DNA of 7,871 bases from an uncultured Rhodospirillales bacterium (GTDB lineage: Bacteria > Pseudomonadota > Alphaproteobacteria > Acetobacterales > Acetobacteraceae), in the NCBI GenBank assembly GCA_903904805.1, contig CAIVDX010000300.1, forward strand, positions 1 through 7,871, read 5' to 3'. Positions 7,115 through 7,871 of this stretch are shown here, in pieces. The position numbers and the translations under genes are program-made. The notes beneath the pieces were generated by a model that saw only the letters and a program-made list of their open reading frames with translations, ran no database searches and was not told the DNA's origin. How positions within the stretch are numbered: position 1 is the first letter of the stretch; the number at the start of each line of letters is the position of its first letter.

Positions 7115-7871
7115 TCATGTTTTCTGATGCATCTGGCGCCGCAGCACCTCATGCACCGCCGCGGTGTCCGCCTCGCCCAGGCCCAGCTCCAGGCCGCGCT
7201 GGTAGATCGGCAGGGTAATGTCGAACGCCGGGGTGGGCACATCCAAGGCGCGGGCGAAGCGGCCGATGATGTCCATGTCCTTCATCCAGGTGCTGATCCG
7301 CATGGTGGCGGGCTCATACGCTCCGCTCGCCATCATCGGCGCGCGCATGTCGAACATCCGGGAGGCCCCCGCGCCGGCACCGGCCAGGCGCAACGTCTGC
7401 GCGGGATCGAGCCCGGCGGAGGTCGCCAGCAGCATCGCCTCGGCGGCGGCGACATTGTGGATGGCCACAAGCAGGTTGGCGACGAACTTCATCCGGCTGC
7501 CATTGCCGAACGCGCCGACATCATGCGCCTCACGGCCGAAATCCGCGAAAATCGGCATCGCGCTGGTGATCGCCGCGCTGTCGCCGGAGGCATAGATCAC
7601 CAGGTCGCGGTTGGCCGCCTGCGCCCCGGTGCCGCTCAGCGGGCAGTCGAGAACAATATGCCCGGCCGGCGCGAGGATCGCGCGGATGCGCTCCTTGTCC
7701 TCCAGCGCGAAGGTGCTGGTCTCGATGATCACGCGCGGGGCAAGAGCGCCGGCGACCAGTTCGCCGGCCACTGCGCGCGCGGCTGCCGGGGTGGGCAGGC
7801 TGGTGATGACGAATCCGGCATGCGCCGCCGCCGCGGTGGCACTCGCGACCGCGGTCACGCCCCGCCCGGCC
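7115..7871 (-). CDS. NAD(P)-dependent 3-hydroxyisobutyrate dehydrogenase-like oxidoreductase, 5' end outside the window
   Basis: This is a second beta-hydroxyacid dehydrogenase family protein. The frame is open to the right edge, giving 251 visible residues before TGA at 7115-7117. Roughly 40 N-terminal residues, including the GxGxxG cofactor loop, lie outside the window. The apparent GTG at 7858 is internal, because the family sequence continues upstream of it. Visible landmarks are VITSLPTPAAARAV (end of the Rossmann domain), VIIETST, the substrate loop DCPLSGTGAQA, and the catalytic Lys in GNGSRMKFVANLL with its partner Asn. The C-terminal all-helical domain contains KDMDIIGRFARALDVPTPAF, as expected for this family (KDM/KDL near the substrate). 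It is clearly diverged from the left-edge paralogue and is not a recent duplicate. A complete C-terminus and intact catalytic residues argue for a working enzyme. Its reaction is probably oxidation or reduction of a 3-hydroxy acid, with the exact substrate unknown. Confidence 0.92.
   Translation of the reverse strand, partial: AGRGVTAVASATAAAAHAGFVITSLPTPAAARAVAGELVAGALAPRVIIETSTFALEDKERIRAILAPAGHIVLDCPLSGTGAQAANRDLVIYASGDSAAITSAMPIFADFGREAHDVGAFGNGSRMKFVANLLVAIHNVAAAEAMLLATSAGLDPAQTLRLAGAGAGASRMFDMRAPMMASGAYEPATMRISTWMKDMDIIGRFARALDVPTPAFDITLPIYQRGLELGLGEADTAAVHEVLRRQMHQKT

Overview
The window looks like a stretch of a high-GC (roughly two-thirds G+C by eye, not calculated) proteobacterial chromosome, most likely an alphaproteobacterium or a similar metabolically versatile soil or water bacterium. 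The grounds are the strong G/C third-position bias, the twin-arginine-type signal on the binding protein, the hydrophobic amino acid uptake (HAAT/Liv) transporter family, and the CocE/NonD hydrolase. No lineage marker is present, so the taxonomy is an inference.

All eight genes lie on the minus strand and are read from the right edge to the left edge. They are: (1) a 5'-truncated 3-hydroxyisobutyrate-dehydrogenase-like NAD(P) oxidoreductase (7115 to beyond 7871); (2) a 102-bp gap, the only sizeable non-coding stretch, with a weak promoter-like element and a small inverted repeat; (3) a cytoplasmic CocE/NonD (peptidase S15-type) alpha/beta hydrolase (5279-7012); (4) after 33 bp, a Liv-type periplasmic substrate-binding protein (3992-5245); (5) the permeases LivH (3119-3985) and LivM (2176-3108); (6) the ATPases LivG (1436-2179) and LivF (691-1446); and (7) a second, divergent 3-hydroxyisobutyrate-dehydrogenase-like gene (694 down to beyond base 1), cut by the left edge.

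Spacing from the binding protein leftward is very tight: 6 bp, 10 bp, a 4-bp ATGA overlap, an 11-bp overlap and a second 4-bp ATGA overlap. This argues for a single translationally coupled operon. The A-rich leader in front of the binding-protein gene may raise its expression above that of the membrane components.

Functionally this reads as an uptake-and-degradation cassette. A complete five-part ABC importer brings in an unknown small carboxylate-like or amino-acid-like compound. A cytoplasmic ester/amide hydrolase may cleave it or a derivative, and two different beta-hydroxyacid-dehydrogenase-family enzymes may oxidise or reduce products. The substrate cannot be read from the sequence. I saw no mobile elements, RNA genes, CRISPR arrays, regulators or defence genes. 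The main points of interest are the pairing of two divergent dehydrogenases with unusual substrate-loop residues around one transporter, and a hydrolase lacking the usual catalytic-Asp motif. I see no clear evidence for a wholly new type of system.
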